DNA of 64,000 nt from Sepioteuthis lessoniana (GCA_963585895.1 OY757904.1:159802896-159866895); one strand, 5' to 3'. Positions 32,393 to 43,109 are shown, counted from the stretch's first letter. Notes: a model not told the origin generated them from the sequence alone. Translations and numbers: made by a program.

Positions 32393-33850
32393 CATCATCA
32401 TCATCATTATCAATTCACACTGACAGCATGGAGTTCCCTTACTCTCTTACTATCGATTCCTCTTGTGTGGACATTGGATACTCTCTAGAGGACCTCTAGA
32501 TGACTGCGTCCATTGTCCATACAGAGGTGATGTATGTAAGTTTTTGCTGGTCGGCTAACATTGCTGTGTAAAAGTCTATAAGAGAACCTCTCACTTAGGA
32601 GTTCGTCCCTATTTCTCCAACAGAGCTCCACGTGTCTTATTCGTCTTACTTGAATGTTTTGTGAAATGGGAGGCATTGCTGCTGCTGCTGCTGTTGCTTT
32701 TTTTGTGTGGAGTTCTGCTTCCTGGATTTGTTCCAAACATCACGTAGTATTCTTGTGTACTGCTCGTCTAGCTTTATTCAATTTGTTTTGTCAGCATCTA
32801 TGTTTTTGTTTGCTTGTTTGCTTGTTTGTTTGTTTAATGGTATATCAACCTGCTTGGGTTATTTAATGTCTAATCTATTCTTCTAGAAAGACAGTAGTGG
32901 TACTATTTAACCCATAGCTAAGAAGATAAGGGGTTTCATACCTTTCCCCCCAAAGGTATTTGCGCAAAAGTGAACGCACTTGTGCGACTGGAGTTCGAAC
33001 TCGCATACTACGATTCCACAGTCCAGCGCTTGAACCATTCAACCACGAGATCACCCCCAGCATCCATGTGGTGCATCCATGTAGTAGTACGAATACACTA
33101 ACAACTTGGAAGAAATTCCATTTTATTTCATTAGCGTGATCAGACTTCCATATGATCGATAACTTATCAATAGCATTCCACCTATTTGCTTGGCATATGT
33201 TAACATCGCTTACAATCGATAAGATTTTGCTGCTGAAGTATGCGAATTGCTTTATTAATTTTCGAGGCTGACCGTTTAGAGTGGAGATGGTTTCTTCTTG
33301 CTTATGATACATCAACTCTTTTATTTGCGTTCACATTGAGGTCGATGCCTCCTGCTGCTTGCTCCAGGCTACGCAGTAGGGATTTAGCTTGGGCAGGTGT
33401 ATTTGCGATGAGTGCTACGTCGTGTGCGCCTGTCACAGCTTCTGCAGGATATCGTCTGCTTCTTGGCTTTTTTCTTTTAGTGTGTGGCTAATTTCTTTTA
33501 TTAGATCTATAACCGTTCGAAGTATGTAGTCTAGGCAGAGTATAGATATATATATTGTACTGATGTTTCTCTTTTCAACACTCCAGAAACAATGACGAAG
33601 AAATAGATGTCTTCAACCATTGCTTTCGTTCTTTTTTAAAGTATTACTATAGAGATAACATTTTCTTTAGGAAGACCATTTGCTAGAAGTATTTGCTCGA
33701 ATGCCTTGTCATGTTCTTCCTCCATAAACTGTCGAAGTTTGATGTCTAGTTTATAATGAAAAGTGTTTTGGATGTTTTTGTCAGTGATTTCAGAAGGGTT
33801 TCTGCCTAGATTTTTTCCAGTTCTGAAGTCTTTCTTCTTGATTACCAGCT
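32393..33850 (-). mobile_element. RTE-type LINE, second subfamily, with internal deletion and nested SINE
   Basis: The minus strand from the (CAT)n end at 32393 covers the C-terminal domain (frame 32485-32736), a SINE insertion at 32803-33057, the thumb (MEQAAGGIDL-like region near 33340), a degraded active-site segment near 33410 reading GAHDVALIAN where YADD is expected, and an upstream part near 33600-33730 reading LDIKLRQFMEEEHDKAFEQI and LLANGLPKENVIS. The last fuses linker to RT with the fingers missing, so an internal deletion is present. Many stops; dead. Confidence 0.82.
32803..33057 (-). mobile_element. tRNA-derived SINE, family 2, with target-site duplication
   Basis: Full copy on the minus strand: A-box-like TGGTTGAATGGTTCAAG, B box GAGTTCGAACTCC, the GCGTTCACTTTTGCGCAAAT body, CTATGGGTTAAATAGTACCA, and the tail GGTTGATATACCATTAAACA. 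It is flanked by CAGCATCTATG (32792-32802) and CAGCATCCATG (33058-33068), an 11-bp target duplication with one difference. It interrupts the RTE LINE, so it is younger. Confidence 0.92.
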
Positions 33851-35451
33851 TTTTTGTTGGATTAATTAGTATTCAGTGTTCATTTCTATGGATTATTTTC
33901 CCAGTTATAAAAATGTATACAAAATTTTCTTTTGATGAGACACACTCCACTAAAATGATTCCAATGTTTTCTATGTTTATCTCAGTCTCTTTTTTGCCAG
34001 CTAGAAGAACAAGTGCTTCACTCAAACAAGGAAACAGTCACTTCATTTTAGATTAGCTAAATGTAAAGTGTCAACTGATAACCCAAAGTCTTTCTACTAT
34101 CGTGCATTGTCTCGTCCAATCAGAAAATAATATACAGTGTTCATGTATTCCCTTTTAACATATCTTTCTTGAACAAGTGGAAAAGAGAGAACTGAATGGG
34201 CGCTATCTAAAAATGTACGTTTCCTAACATTCTCCAACTGGCCGTATTCAGGGCTGTGTTAGGGCTTTGTATTTTATTACCGGTGTCAATGTTCGGTGTG
34301 CGTCTCCCCACAGGAACAAAATTTGACACAGGGTCGATATTTAATACGGGAACTCATACATAGAGACAAAATACAAAGCCAAAAAGATTTGGCTAATACC
34401 TTAGTGAGGTGGTTATCTCTGAGATTCCTAGAAATACAAGAGATTTCGTTTAAATTTAACTTTGAATAATTTCAGATACCCATTTATTGATATTTAGCAC
34501 AAGGTCAAAGATATTAGGAACTTAGTAAACTTCGAACTCACTAGCAAGTTTAAATTTCAGTTGACTTCCGTGATTTCAATTTGGTAAATTCCGCAAGATT
34601 AGCTATCTCTATCAGAAAACTTGGGGAAGTCAGTGTGGCGTACTGGTTAATGTACTGAACTGCTGTTATATACCGGTAATGTAGAGACATTAACACTTAC
34701 GTATAAAAATATAATCTTCTTCTTCTTCTCTTTTTTCTTAATTACAAAATAGTCGAAATTAGTTGCTTGAGGAGAGAGTCGGGAATCGCTAAGATCCAAC
34801 TGAGATGCGGAATCTTTGGAAAACCTTTCACTTCGTTCTTTTGTCACGACTCTTCTACAGGGCAGACTTAAAACATTTAATCATCGCACTTCTTCATTCT
34901 TCTTTCGCAAGACTAGTACAGGTCCACTCAAACCTCTACAAATCTCAGTTTCAATACGTTTTTCATTTACGGAGTCTTCTCAAGGCATCCCTTTTTTATC
35001 TCCTCGGTTCATATCCACTTTCGACTTAGCGAACCTGTTTCTTCACATTTCTCTGCATTATCTCAGGCATTTAATCATCTTTCTATTTGTTTTTCAACAG
35101 CGAGGCTTTTGCTAGGCTCCCTTATTTCCTTTTGGAATCATGCCCATTTTAGACTTTGCGAGTCTCTAAAGTTCTAAATCCTGGGCCGTTTGGCCAATGG
35201 CCAGCGCCCAGTGCAGCGTGACGTCTAGTCTCTCTACTGCCAGCTCCCCTTTTAATTTCTCTGCCGTGATAGCAAGAATATTCAGTCGTTATATAGTTTT
35301 CTGGCCGCCCACGCACTCTTCTTTCCATCATGTCACTCATGCAATTCACGTAGCATTACCGCTGAGTTTTGTTTACCTTAAGACACAGGTGCATCCTGTT
35401 TAGATATCCAGGTAACTTACGCGGCTTGTCAAAGGTCAAATATCTAAAAGT
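33851..35451. other. No gene recognised
   Basis: No known domain in the frames at 34805-35115 or 35149-35349 (minus). GACACAGGGTCGATATTTAA near 34325 and GCACAAGGTCAAAG near 34497 faintly echo the reversed SINE 3 tail. (CTT)n at about 34713-34729. Confidence 0.45.
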
Positions 35452-35553
35452 AAGCTATGGGTTAAAAAGTATTACTGCTGCTTTTCTACAAAAATAACTT
35501 TGGTATTGAATAACCTACAATGTTTGATATGCCATTAAACAAAGAAACAAAAT
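35452..35553 (+). mobile_element. SINE family 2 tail fragment
   Basis: AAGCTATGGGTTAAAAAGTA through GTTTGATATGCCATTAAACA matches the last ~100 bp of the SINE at 46145-46392. Confidence 0.8.
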
Positions 35554-35689
35554 CTATTAGAAATATTTTTGTTTTGTATTCATGTGTAAAAGACAACGTT
35601 AAATCCAGTTAGTATCAAGGTTGGAATGAATTTTATATCAAACTTTAGAGAATATAGTATAAATTAAAAATACTTTAACCAATAGATAT

Positions 35690-36185
35690 ATTTAATCATT
35701 AAGATAACCTCCATGGCTTCCAAGAACCTCATCCAACCTGTCAACTACCTTATAGAGGCCACGTTTGCAAAATTCTTCTTGTTTTGATGCAAAATACGAG
35801 ACCAATTTGTGTTTAACCTCTTTTCTGGAGGTCAACCTACGAACATCCAAATCATTCCGTAATCTCTTAAACAAGTGATACACAGAAGGGGCAAGGTCAG
35901 AAGAATTTGGAGGATGAACCAATTCTTCTCAAGCGAGCTTCTCCAGAAGACATTTTTTCGAAAGCTGTAGAGATTAGAGTTGATTAATAATTGTCTAACA
36001 TTTCCTAATAACAAATTCCTTGAATATTCTTCCATACACTCTACATGCACGCAATATGATCTTTGGATGAAATCCATTTCTCAATTGCTGAAGCGATGTA
36101 TTTTCTCGACTGATTCAATAACGACAGCATGTAACGCTATAATAAAGGGTCCACTTCTCATTACCGGTAATCAGTATGACTCTGT
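35690..36185 (-). mobile_element. Mariner-like transposase fragment (left arm of inverted pair)
   Basis: The minus strand runs from ITGNEKWTLYYS near 36165 (usual ITGDEKW, so the first catalytic Asp is Asn) through a decayed middle to the intact-looking C-terminus in 35692-35922: PNSSDLAPSVYHLFKRLRND, then EVKHKLVSYFASKQEEFC and VVDRLDEVLGSHGGYLND. The region with the second Asp is not recognisable. The N-terminal DNA-binding half is absent. Confidence 0.8.
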
Positions 36186-36400
36186 TGTGTAAGCAACGAC
36201 TCACAATAAGCGATTAAAGAATGGTCTTAGATCAACATCGAGAGAAGAGATTGAATACAAGTTGGTCTCATATTTTGCATCAAACCCTGAAAAATTTTAC
36301 AAGCATAGCATTTATAAGCTTGTTGATAAATAAAACGAAATGTAAGGAAGCAATGGATGTTATATTAATGATTAAATATTTACATAAGAATACATTTTTT
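36186..36400 (+). mobile_element. Mariner-like transposase C-terminus (right arm of inverted pair)
   Basis: Plus strand reads KRLKNGLRSTSREEIEYKLV, SYFASNPEKFYKHSIYKLVD near 36209-36330 and then GSNGCYINDLNI near 36350: the same C-terminal segment as the left arm, in opposite orientation. Confidence 0.78.
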
Positions 36401-36663
36401 CATTTATACTACATTTTCTAAAATCGGATATGACATTCATTCCAGTCTGATAATTTGGTGGCATGAGCGAAAAGAATCGACAAATATGTGCCTAGCTGAG
36501 CATTGGGATGATGTAGAAAATTTGCTGTCAGTTTTCGATGTTTTTTTTTTATCTGCAATTGTTGGCGAAACGGGATTATGTAATTGTAGTTTCATCAATA
36601 TTTACAAATCTTGATTTCAGCGACTGTTTTTGTTTCTTGAACTGAAAGATTCATCTAAAGAGG

Positions 36664-36845
36664 AAGATTATTTGAGAATATAGGGTTTAGTAAAGATTTG
36701 TGAACATATGGAACATAAAAGATTTAAGATCATGAGGGATATTAGAGATTTGAGAACATGTGGGAGCAATAAAAATCTGATAATATGGGGGGGGTCCTAA
36801 GAGATTTTCGATCATGGGGGACATTTAAGATCTTAAATATGACAG
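36664..36845. repeat. ~27-bp degenerate minisatellite, about seven units
   Basis: Units resembling AGATTTGAGAACATGTGGGA plus a short A-rich spacer recur with 26-29 bp spacing (for example 36694, 36720, 36746). Confidence 0.75.
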
Positions 36846-36954
36846 TTCAAGTTCATGCCTTATAAAATTAGATGATTTCAGCTGGAGAACAAGAGTAACA
36901 GCTAATCGATTATACATAGATTACCATATCTTCTAGGAGAACTTTTCAGTTAGG

Positions 36955-37600
36955 ACTTTTTTTATTAAGTCTACATTCATTCTACCATCTGGTGTTAACA
37001 TTGATGATGTAGTGTTGGGGTATATGATATTTTGGTTTTCATGATTTGGTGTTTCATTTCGGAGAGGGACTATTGCTTTACAGGATTTTGAGTTTCTTCA
37101 AGGTTTAGCGGTGGGTATCTTGCTTATATCCTTCACAACTTACATGTCCTCATATTCCTAGTACCTTAAGGTCAGTAAAATCCTTATTGCTTAATCAGCA
37201 AATCTTTCACTTATTGTATTATGTCTTGTAAATTCTGCCCAAATTTCTCTCATTCTTTTTCTGTACCCACTTTCTGTTATTTTGCTCTCAAGATAACAAT
37301 GAAGTCGTCTTTTTGTTATCTTTCTTAGTCCTTTTTCTGATGGTGTCTCTCAGTTGAATTATTGCTTTGGTCATTATTTGTGTACTTGAAATTAGAATAG
37401 CCAATATTCATATGATGCTGACTGGGGTCACCCATGTTGGCTATTAAGGGAGCACCTGTCAATCATGACACTCAGATCTATTATCTGAGTTCCATACTGA
37501 TTTGAATTTGGATTAGATATTTTTCATGGACAGTATAATGTGGCTATATCAGTCTATATCATAGTTTTATTATTATCTGTGTTCCTGCCACTGATGAGAC
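36955..37600 (-). mobile_element. RLE-type LINE, N-terminal/linker fragment
   Basis: Read on the minus strand in shifting frames: IDLS-like sequence near 37475, SQHGxPQSASYEYW-like sequence near 37430, KKTTSLLS near 37300 and HIPQHYIINVNTRW near 37000. From memory of the family this precedes the RT domain of the RLE LINE found at 41.8-45.1 kb. The 5' side abuts TTTTATTATTATC at 37565-37577. No frame is long enough to be functional. Confidence 0.5.
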
Positions 37601-38955
37601 CTGGTATTATATCCGAGAAAAAAGACACAGAAAAAATAAAAATAAAAAGAGAGGATATTTGCAGATCTTAGATATTTAAGTTTTTTCTTTTCTTCTTTTC
37701 CTTTCTTCCTTCGAAAGTCATCAACAAAGAAGATTGTAAAACACCAGATATATGTTACCAACTTCAAATTCACAGATTAATTTTTGATCATGGAGACAGA
37801 TATGAAATGATAAAATACTGATAGTAGAAGCTTAAGAAATTTATTAACTTGATTTTCCTGTCATCTGTAATCATTTAGGGAATAGTTAACGCTGGCTATT
37901 TTTTAAATTTATATTTTTGGTCTGTCTAATTGCTTCACGATATATTCCGATCACCTGAGCTTCGTGTGAGGGTTGGGCAAATTCATTTTTGTTCTTTTAG
38001 GGTGTGCTGACGTTTGGATTTACTCTTTCTTTTTTTTTCTTTTTTTTTGGGGGGGGGAGGGTGCGGTTGGAGACTGTAAATTCAACTGATATTACAAGAA
38101 TATTAATACATGTTACTTAGTTCAAATCATCATCATTATTATTATTGTTATTATCATTTTTAACATTTTCAATTTTCACATTATTTATTACTGGTGATTT
38201 TTCACTGCAGTCTAAGTTACATCGTCTCCGCAGGAACCCAGGAAAAGTCTAAGAGCCTTGTTTAATCAATTCATTTCTGGCTTTACATTACCTAAATGTG
38301 CCAAACGGGTTGAAATGCCAATGCCAATCAATCAAAAATGAGTAGTTTCGGAGTTTCTTTGATTAATGGAAAACTCTTTGGAATAAGTTTGTTATGGGCC
38401 AAAGGAACTGTTAAAAAGAAAATGTTTATTCCATCGTTTATTTTTGAATTGGTAAATAGAGATTATTCCGGTGGATTAATTTTCAAAAAGATTAAGTTAA
38501 AAAGTGTAATAAGAGTTTATGATAAATATTTTTAACATCTTCAACACCAACGATTTTTTTTGGCACTTAAATAAAATAACGAAATTGTCAACGTCTTTTC
38601 ACCTTGAACTAGTTAATGAAAACAAAAGATAGATTTAAAACTGCAATCTTGTCAGTCAGTTAGTTTTACGAGTTTGGCGCTCGGAGCGCTCCTGTTTAGA
38701 TCGTGAGGTGTGGACTCGGTTATCTGAGTCGGAATCTTTGAGGAGGTTGATTGCATTTCACATTGAACTAATACATTTAGGAAATGTATCAATTCAAATA
38801 GTCTCCCTGCACCATTTATTTGTAAATAGTAGAGCGGACTGAGCTCTGAAACCTTGGCATAGTAACCTGTCTAAGATAAAGAAAACTCTAAAATCATGGG
38901 TTGATTGCAGATATTAAGGAAGTTAATTCTGGTAATTTAGCATTAATTTTGTCCT
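37601..38955. other. No gene recognised
   Basis: AT-rich, with T runs and a G run near 38030-38060 and (ATT)n-like sequence at about 38127-38156. The open frame 38338-38535 has no known domain. Confidence 0.45.
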
Positions 38956-39360
38956 ATACTGCGGGATTTATTGATTAGTTTATCGACATATCAACTGATC
39001 AAGGGTTATTTTAAGCATAGAGGTTAGGGAATTGCGGTCATTGTATATATATTTCTACATTTTTTTGTGTAGTTATTTTAAAGAATTTTTGTACATTGTC
39101 ATATGATATCAAGTATTCCTATTTAATACAAATAATTAACCAAGAGATCTATTTGACCCATAGATGGAAGTAGAAGTTCAACCAATCCGGGTCAGAGTGA
39201 AACTGAGAGTAATAATAATGAAGAACTTACTCAGCAGATCTCTTGAACTGTAGCCTCACCATCGGATGGAGTTTAGTGTTATAACCAGAAACACGTTTTT
39301 GGGAGAGGGTCTTAGCCTTCCTCACAACATACACTCAGCATATTTTAAGCTCAACCGATA
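38956..39360 (-). repeat. Family D dispersed repeat
   Basis: Tail-module relic CGACATATCAACTGATCAAG near 38984, then GGTTAGGGAATTGCGGTCAT, CATATGATATCAAGTATTCC, TATTTGACCCATAGATGG and GGGTCAGAGTGAAACTGAGA. From 39085 on, it is also part of the duplicated composite. Confidence 0.75.
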
Positions 39361-40172
39361 GAGTATTGCATGTATTGAATAAAAAACAAAAATTTAAGAC
39401 GCAAAAAAAAGTGTATTCTCAGAAAAAAAATGGTATGATTACGGCGCGACGGTTTCAAACCCTACCATCATCTTTATCTTTTACAAGTAGAATCTCGCCC
39501 CAAAAAGTGGCGAAAGCCACGATTTCTTTCCAACCACATCGAATAAGTGAAAAAAATCACTGGTTGAATAATAGTAAAAGTGATGAGGATATTATTCAAG
39601 TACTTTTTGACACATGCATGTTTAATTTATATTATTTGGCAGAAGAAAAAAGTTAATTCTGAACAGCTGCTTGAAAATGAGCTCGAACAAAGCCGACTAA
39701 TTAAAGCAGTAATATCTACTTCCGAAAGATTACGAGGCAGTAATTTTCTTTTCGGTATTATATCAATTCCTCGGTTAGAGATATATCATATAAAATTAAC
39801 CAAGAAAGGTTCGTGCTTCTCAGCAGAAAAAAAAAACGACATAATTCCCATCAAAATGACATTATAATAAGTTATCTCGGAGAAAAGTTATCTTGAAGAA
39901 GAAAATGCTATATGAAAATTACACAAGAAGGCTACCCGTTATTTTTAAGAAATTTTGGAAGCAGCCCTTAAAAACCCAGCATTTGTGCGGCCATTCACAT
40001 CTCGCAAGCCATCCACGACTAGGAAGATATCCTAAGCATTGCTGGTCCAGCTCATAAGCAACATTCTCTTTTGGACTCCTATCCATGGACACAACAAAGT
40101 TAAATCGACAAACTAAGACTTCAATTCATTTGTTCTGTGTGGACACTGGATACCATCTAGAGGATGTTTCAA
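39085..40172 (+). repeat. Composite repeat, copy A
   Basis: About 1.1 kb nearly collinear with 56211-57341, made of a family D part (39085-39360), a middle part of unknown origin (39361-39874) and an RTE LINE fragment (39875-40172). The middle part reads KSDEDIIQVLFDTCMFNLYY near 39572-39631 and QLLENELEQ near 39666; no family was recognised, and indels between the copies change the frame. It contains GATTACGGCGCGACGGTTTC at about 39437. It ends inside the LINE with no (TGA)n tail and joins family D. Confidence 0.85.
39875..40172 (+). mobile_element. RTE-type LINE fragment within composite A
   Basis: GAGAAAAGTTATCTTGAAGA through TACACAAGAAGGCTACCC and TCTCGCAAGCCATCCACGAC correspond to the KLDGNYTR-to-RRTRHAGHC part of RTE C-termini; ILFWTPIHGH reads near 40065. 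Frames are broken. Confidence 0.65.
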
Positions 40173-40204
40173 GTATTTTTTAAATCAAATCTAGTAATTA
40201 TATG

Positions 40205-40560
40205 GTTTCCAGTAATTAGTTCTATCTAATAAAAGTATTTTTTTTTTGGCACAGAGTTATACGGTTTGAAGTAATCAATAATAATTCTTGATAAACAATT
40301 AGAGTTGCAAGTAACTATTCTTAATTCTTATATGGTGTCAAGTATTCCTATCAAATACTGATAATTTTTAAACAAATTTATTAGGTCCATAGTTGATATT
40401 CTAACTGATACTATCATTCTAGATCAGAGTGGACCTGGAAATAACAGCAAGGTAAGGGTTCTTCACATTCGCTATATCTCCAGGACTAAATCCTCACCAT
40501 TAAATGCTGTTCAGTATCATTCCCAGGACATGCTCTATGGTGAATTAAAAGAGTTTTTAA
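40205..40560 (-). repeat. Family D dispersed repeat
   Basis: AGTATTCCTATCAAATACTG at about 40341, then AGGTCCATAGTTGATATTCT, AGATCAGAGTGGACCTGGAA and CCCAGGACATGCTCTATGG near 40523. No tail module is visible. Confidence 0.7.
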
Positions 40561-41295
40561 GAAGAAATTCGATGAGGTAGTCATTTAATGAGCCTATTTA
40601 AAGTAGTATGAGATATACAGTGAAGATCGATTTAATTAGAAACGACTTACCAGCAGTTTCGCAACCCTTACATAAAGTGAAGTGCCCAGAAATTGAATGA
40701 AGTAACGTGTTGTCATATCTGAAAATAATTTTTTATGTATTGGAGAGCTACCAGTAAGTAATTTAGTTTATATTTTGACTAAAGCAGTGTTTTTCTCCAA
40801 TTTTTCCTGTTTGTTTTCGTTAAATCTACAATTTTTCGGAAAATAGCGTAGAACCAGAGGATCCAGTTTTTGAAAGTCACTCAACTTGATACACTGCGGC
40901 GCCATTGCTTAATTCTCAATTCCATTGTCTCCACATGTAAATATTTTTATGCATTTATACAGAATTAAATAAGCCTGCTAGATATTTTCGTCTTTTCCTT
41001 TACTCAATGGAAAATAAGTTTAAAGAAAAAAATATCTGTCATCAGGCAGAGCTATTATCATCAGTATTATCACTACCATCCCTCAAAAAATAATAACTAT
41101 TATTATTATTTGTAATCATTATTATTGCTACTACTGTTGTTGCTGGTGAATCCTTAGGGTATAAGTAAAAGGACATAGAGATTTGTGAAAAGAATTGCTG
41201 AAAATTTAAGTGTTCCAAAAATTCAGACATTTGTATCAACAAGTGCAGCCAATATTTTGCAAAATGTACAGATCATGTAGAATATTAGTTGTCTA
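40561..41295. other. No gene recognised
   Basis: No domain in either strand. (ATT)/(AAT)-rich sequence at about 41085-41135. The short minus frame at 41042-41242 is built on it. Confidence 0.5.
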
Positions 41296-41299
41296 AATT

Positions 41300-41645
41300 T
41301 CTGAGAGAAAGCTTGATAATTTTCATCATTAAGGGTTTTTTGACTATTCTCTTCATCTTTATTGTTATTTCCACAACGTTTCGGCCGATATGTCCTCCGG
41401 CCTTCTTCAGGTGTTTGTCGAACTCGAGAACCTTCACAGAACTTTGAACTACGTCCTTTATTGAATCCATAGGGGGCGGGTCGCCAGTTCTGATTCCGTT
41501 AGCCATAACCGGGTACAAGTGTTAAGTATTCCTGTATTGTTACTCGCCTGCAGTCAAGATTGAACCTGCAACCTCCAGATGATTGTCTCCTTGGAAGCTT
41601 AGGGAACCAACGACTATAACCGTTACGCTATGTGTCCTGCTGGAT
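41300..41645 (-). mobile_element. tRNA-derived SINE carrying a hammerhead-like core
   Basis: Read on the minus strand, the head near 41640 has the A box TAGCGTAACGGTTAT and, ~60 bases on, the B-box-like GGTTCAATCTTG at about 41556-41545. The body follows (ACTTGTACCCGGTTATGGCT, AACTGGCGACCCGCCCCC), then CACCTGAAGAAGGCCGGAGG and CGGCCGAAACGTTGTGG, ending in AATAACAATAAAG. The open frame 41285-41518 lies inside and is not a gene. Promoter boxes in the right order and spacing make a SINE likely; the family name is unknown to me. Confidence 0.65.
41379..41410 (-). ncRNA. Candidate hammerhead-like ribozyme core (incomplete)
   Basis: On the minus strand: CUGAAGA, one extra A, stem GGCCG / CGGCC with a 10-nt loop, then GAAA. 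CUGANGA-stem II-GAAA is the hammerhead consensus. Stems I and III and the cleavage triplet could not be drawn convincingly, and the extra A is unusual, so activity is unproven. Hammerheads are known in SINEs (Schistosoma Sm-alpha) and in Penelope-like elements. Confidence 0.3.
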
Positions 41646-41799
41646 AAAAATCATGTAGAATATATTCAAACCAACATGACTTCCTCCAGAAGTATTTTCC
41701 GTCATATTAATCGTTTATGTCCATGCCTTCACAATATCACTTACCTTCGGTCAAAGGCTCTAACCCAGTTCGTAATATGTAAATGAAGAAATCAAAATA

Positions 41800-42060
41800 A
41801 TAAACGCAAAAGAATAGTAAGTGTACGACATGTGCAAGAGATGAAACAATTAATCAAATAATAAGCGATTGCAGCAAACTGGCATAAAAGGAATACAAAA
41901 TTAGGTATGACTGCAAGAAGGTGATTCAATCGGAATAGTGCAAGTGAATAAAGTTTTGTCATGCTGACTAATCAAAATCTATACAAGAACAATGAACTGT
42001 ATAAAATCCAGGCTAGAAGATTAGGCAAAGTATTTATAAAAAAGGAGAAGGAAATATGCC
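41800..42060 (+). mobile_element. RLE-type LINE fragment (CCHC zinc knuckle)
   Basis: Plus strand near 41818 reads CTTCARDETINQIISDCSKL, the CCHC knuckle that precedes the restriction-like endonuclease; the His position is Gln here. KEYKIRYD follows after a stop. The endonuclease itself is not readable downstream. Confidence 0.65.
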
Positions 42061-42238
42061 ATCTTGGGAATTTTCAGCAGACCATTGAGTAAAGAAAAAG
42101 TAAAGATAAAAAAACCCAAAAAACATTCGTAACGCGATATGGTAGGTCTAAGTTATGAAGAGAACGAAAAGCTGATTTCTGGGGAAGGAGAGAGAGAGAG
42201 AGAAGAAGAAGAAAAAGAAAGAAAAAACAGACATCGAG

Positions 42239-42650
42239 TCTGTGGGGGACGGGCAGTTAATCTTTGAGTGACTTAGGCCATGGCACTTGTGGATCAGCCG
42301 GTAATGGGTGAATGACTGCGTTAGTTGAGGAGAACTAGAAAAAACCGGATGTCCAAAATTTTCTGCGCAGCTGTGGAATCGGCGGAAACAGTTTTCCTCC
42401 CGACGACACCAGGCGTGAGTAAGATGACTCGATTTGAGGGAGTTGGCTAGAAGACGTGAGGAGGAAAAGACAGTCAGTTGAACACTAACTACGAAGATGT
42501 AAGGAGACGAAAATTTACGCGCCCCATTTTGGGGATGGTCTTGGAAAATACAACTTACAAATTGTTGTAATGAATAAACCTTTGTGTAAGGGAACTAACA
42601 GAGAGTTTCCTATGTGAGTTACCTTTTCCCTCTGCGGGGTCACAACAGTG
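42239..42650 (+). mobile_element. Possible solo LTR
   Basis: A block unlike its flanks, starting TGTGGGGGACGGGC, with AATAAA near 42574 and ending GCGGGGTCACAACA, i.e. TG...CA ends of LTR type. No internal coding region follows and no second copy exists in the window. It is fossil at most, and the family cannot be named. Confidence 0.3.
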
Positions 42651-42689
42651 TCCGACTACTCCAATAGACGTAGCGATACAGCCATTAAC

Positions 42690-43108
42690 ACGTTTGAAAA
42701 TGCGGTGGTACAAACGGATCACCTAATGTCGACCAGACCTAGTGATAGTCAACAACCAACAAAAAAGAGAATCTGCCGGATAGTTAACTTTGCCGTTCTG
42801 GTTAACCACCGGGTAAAACCGAAGGAAAGCGAAAGGAGAGATAAATACCCAGATCTTGCCAAAGAACTTAAAAAAAACTATGCAACATGAAAGGGACGGT
42901 GATACCAATTGTAATTGGTGCTCTTAGTACAGTCATCAATGGATTGGTGCAAGGACTTAGAAATGAGAGAATTGGTAGAGACCATCCAAACTACAGCATT
43001 ATTGAGATCGACTAGAATACTGAGAAGAGTCCTGGAGACTCCAGAGGAAAACCATCATCTTACTCTGGTGTGAAAAACTCTCAAAAGAGAAAATCATAAA
43101 ATAATTAA
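42690..43108 (+). mobile_element. RLE-type LINE 3' fragment (endonuclease end and tail)
   Basis: The frame ending at 42890 reads QTDHLMSTRPSDSQQPTKKR, ICRIVNFAVLVNHRVKPKES and DLAKELKK, the C-terminal part of the restriction-like endonuclease; the usual RRPD is altered to RPSD. The downstream C-terminus is frame-broken. The GGTGTGAAAAACTCTCAAAA end and an AATAATT-like run close it at about 43108. Confidence 0.75.
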
Positions 43109-43109
43109 A

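Noticed and set aside
34805-35349. Overlapping open frames on both strands
   Set aside because: No recognisable domain, no consistent frame.
40920-41135. Possible RLE LINE flank because of (AAT)/(ATT) runs
   Set aside because: No LINE sequence is recognisable beside it; simple repeat only.
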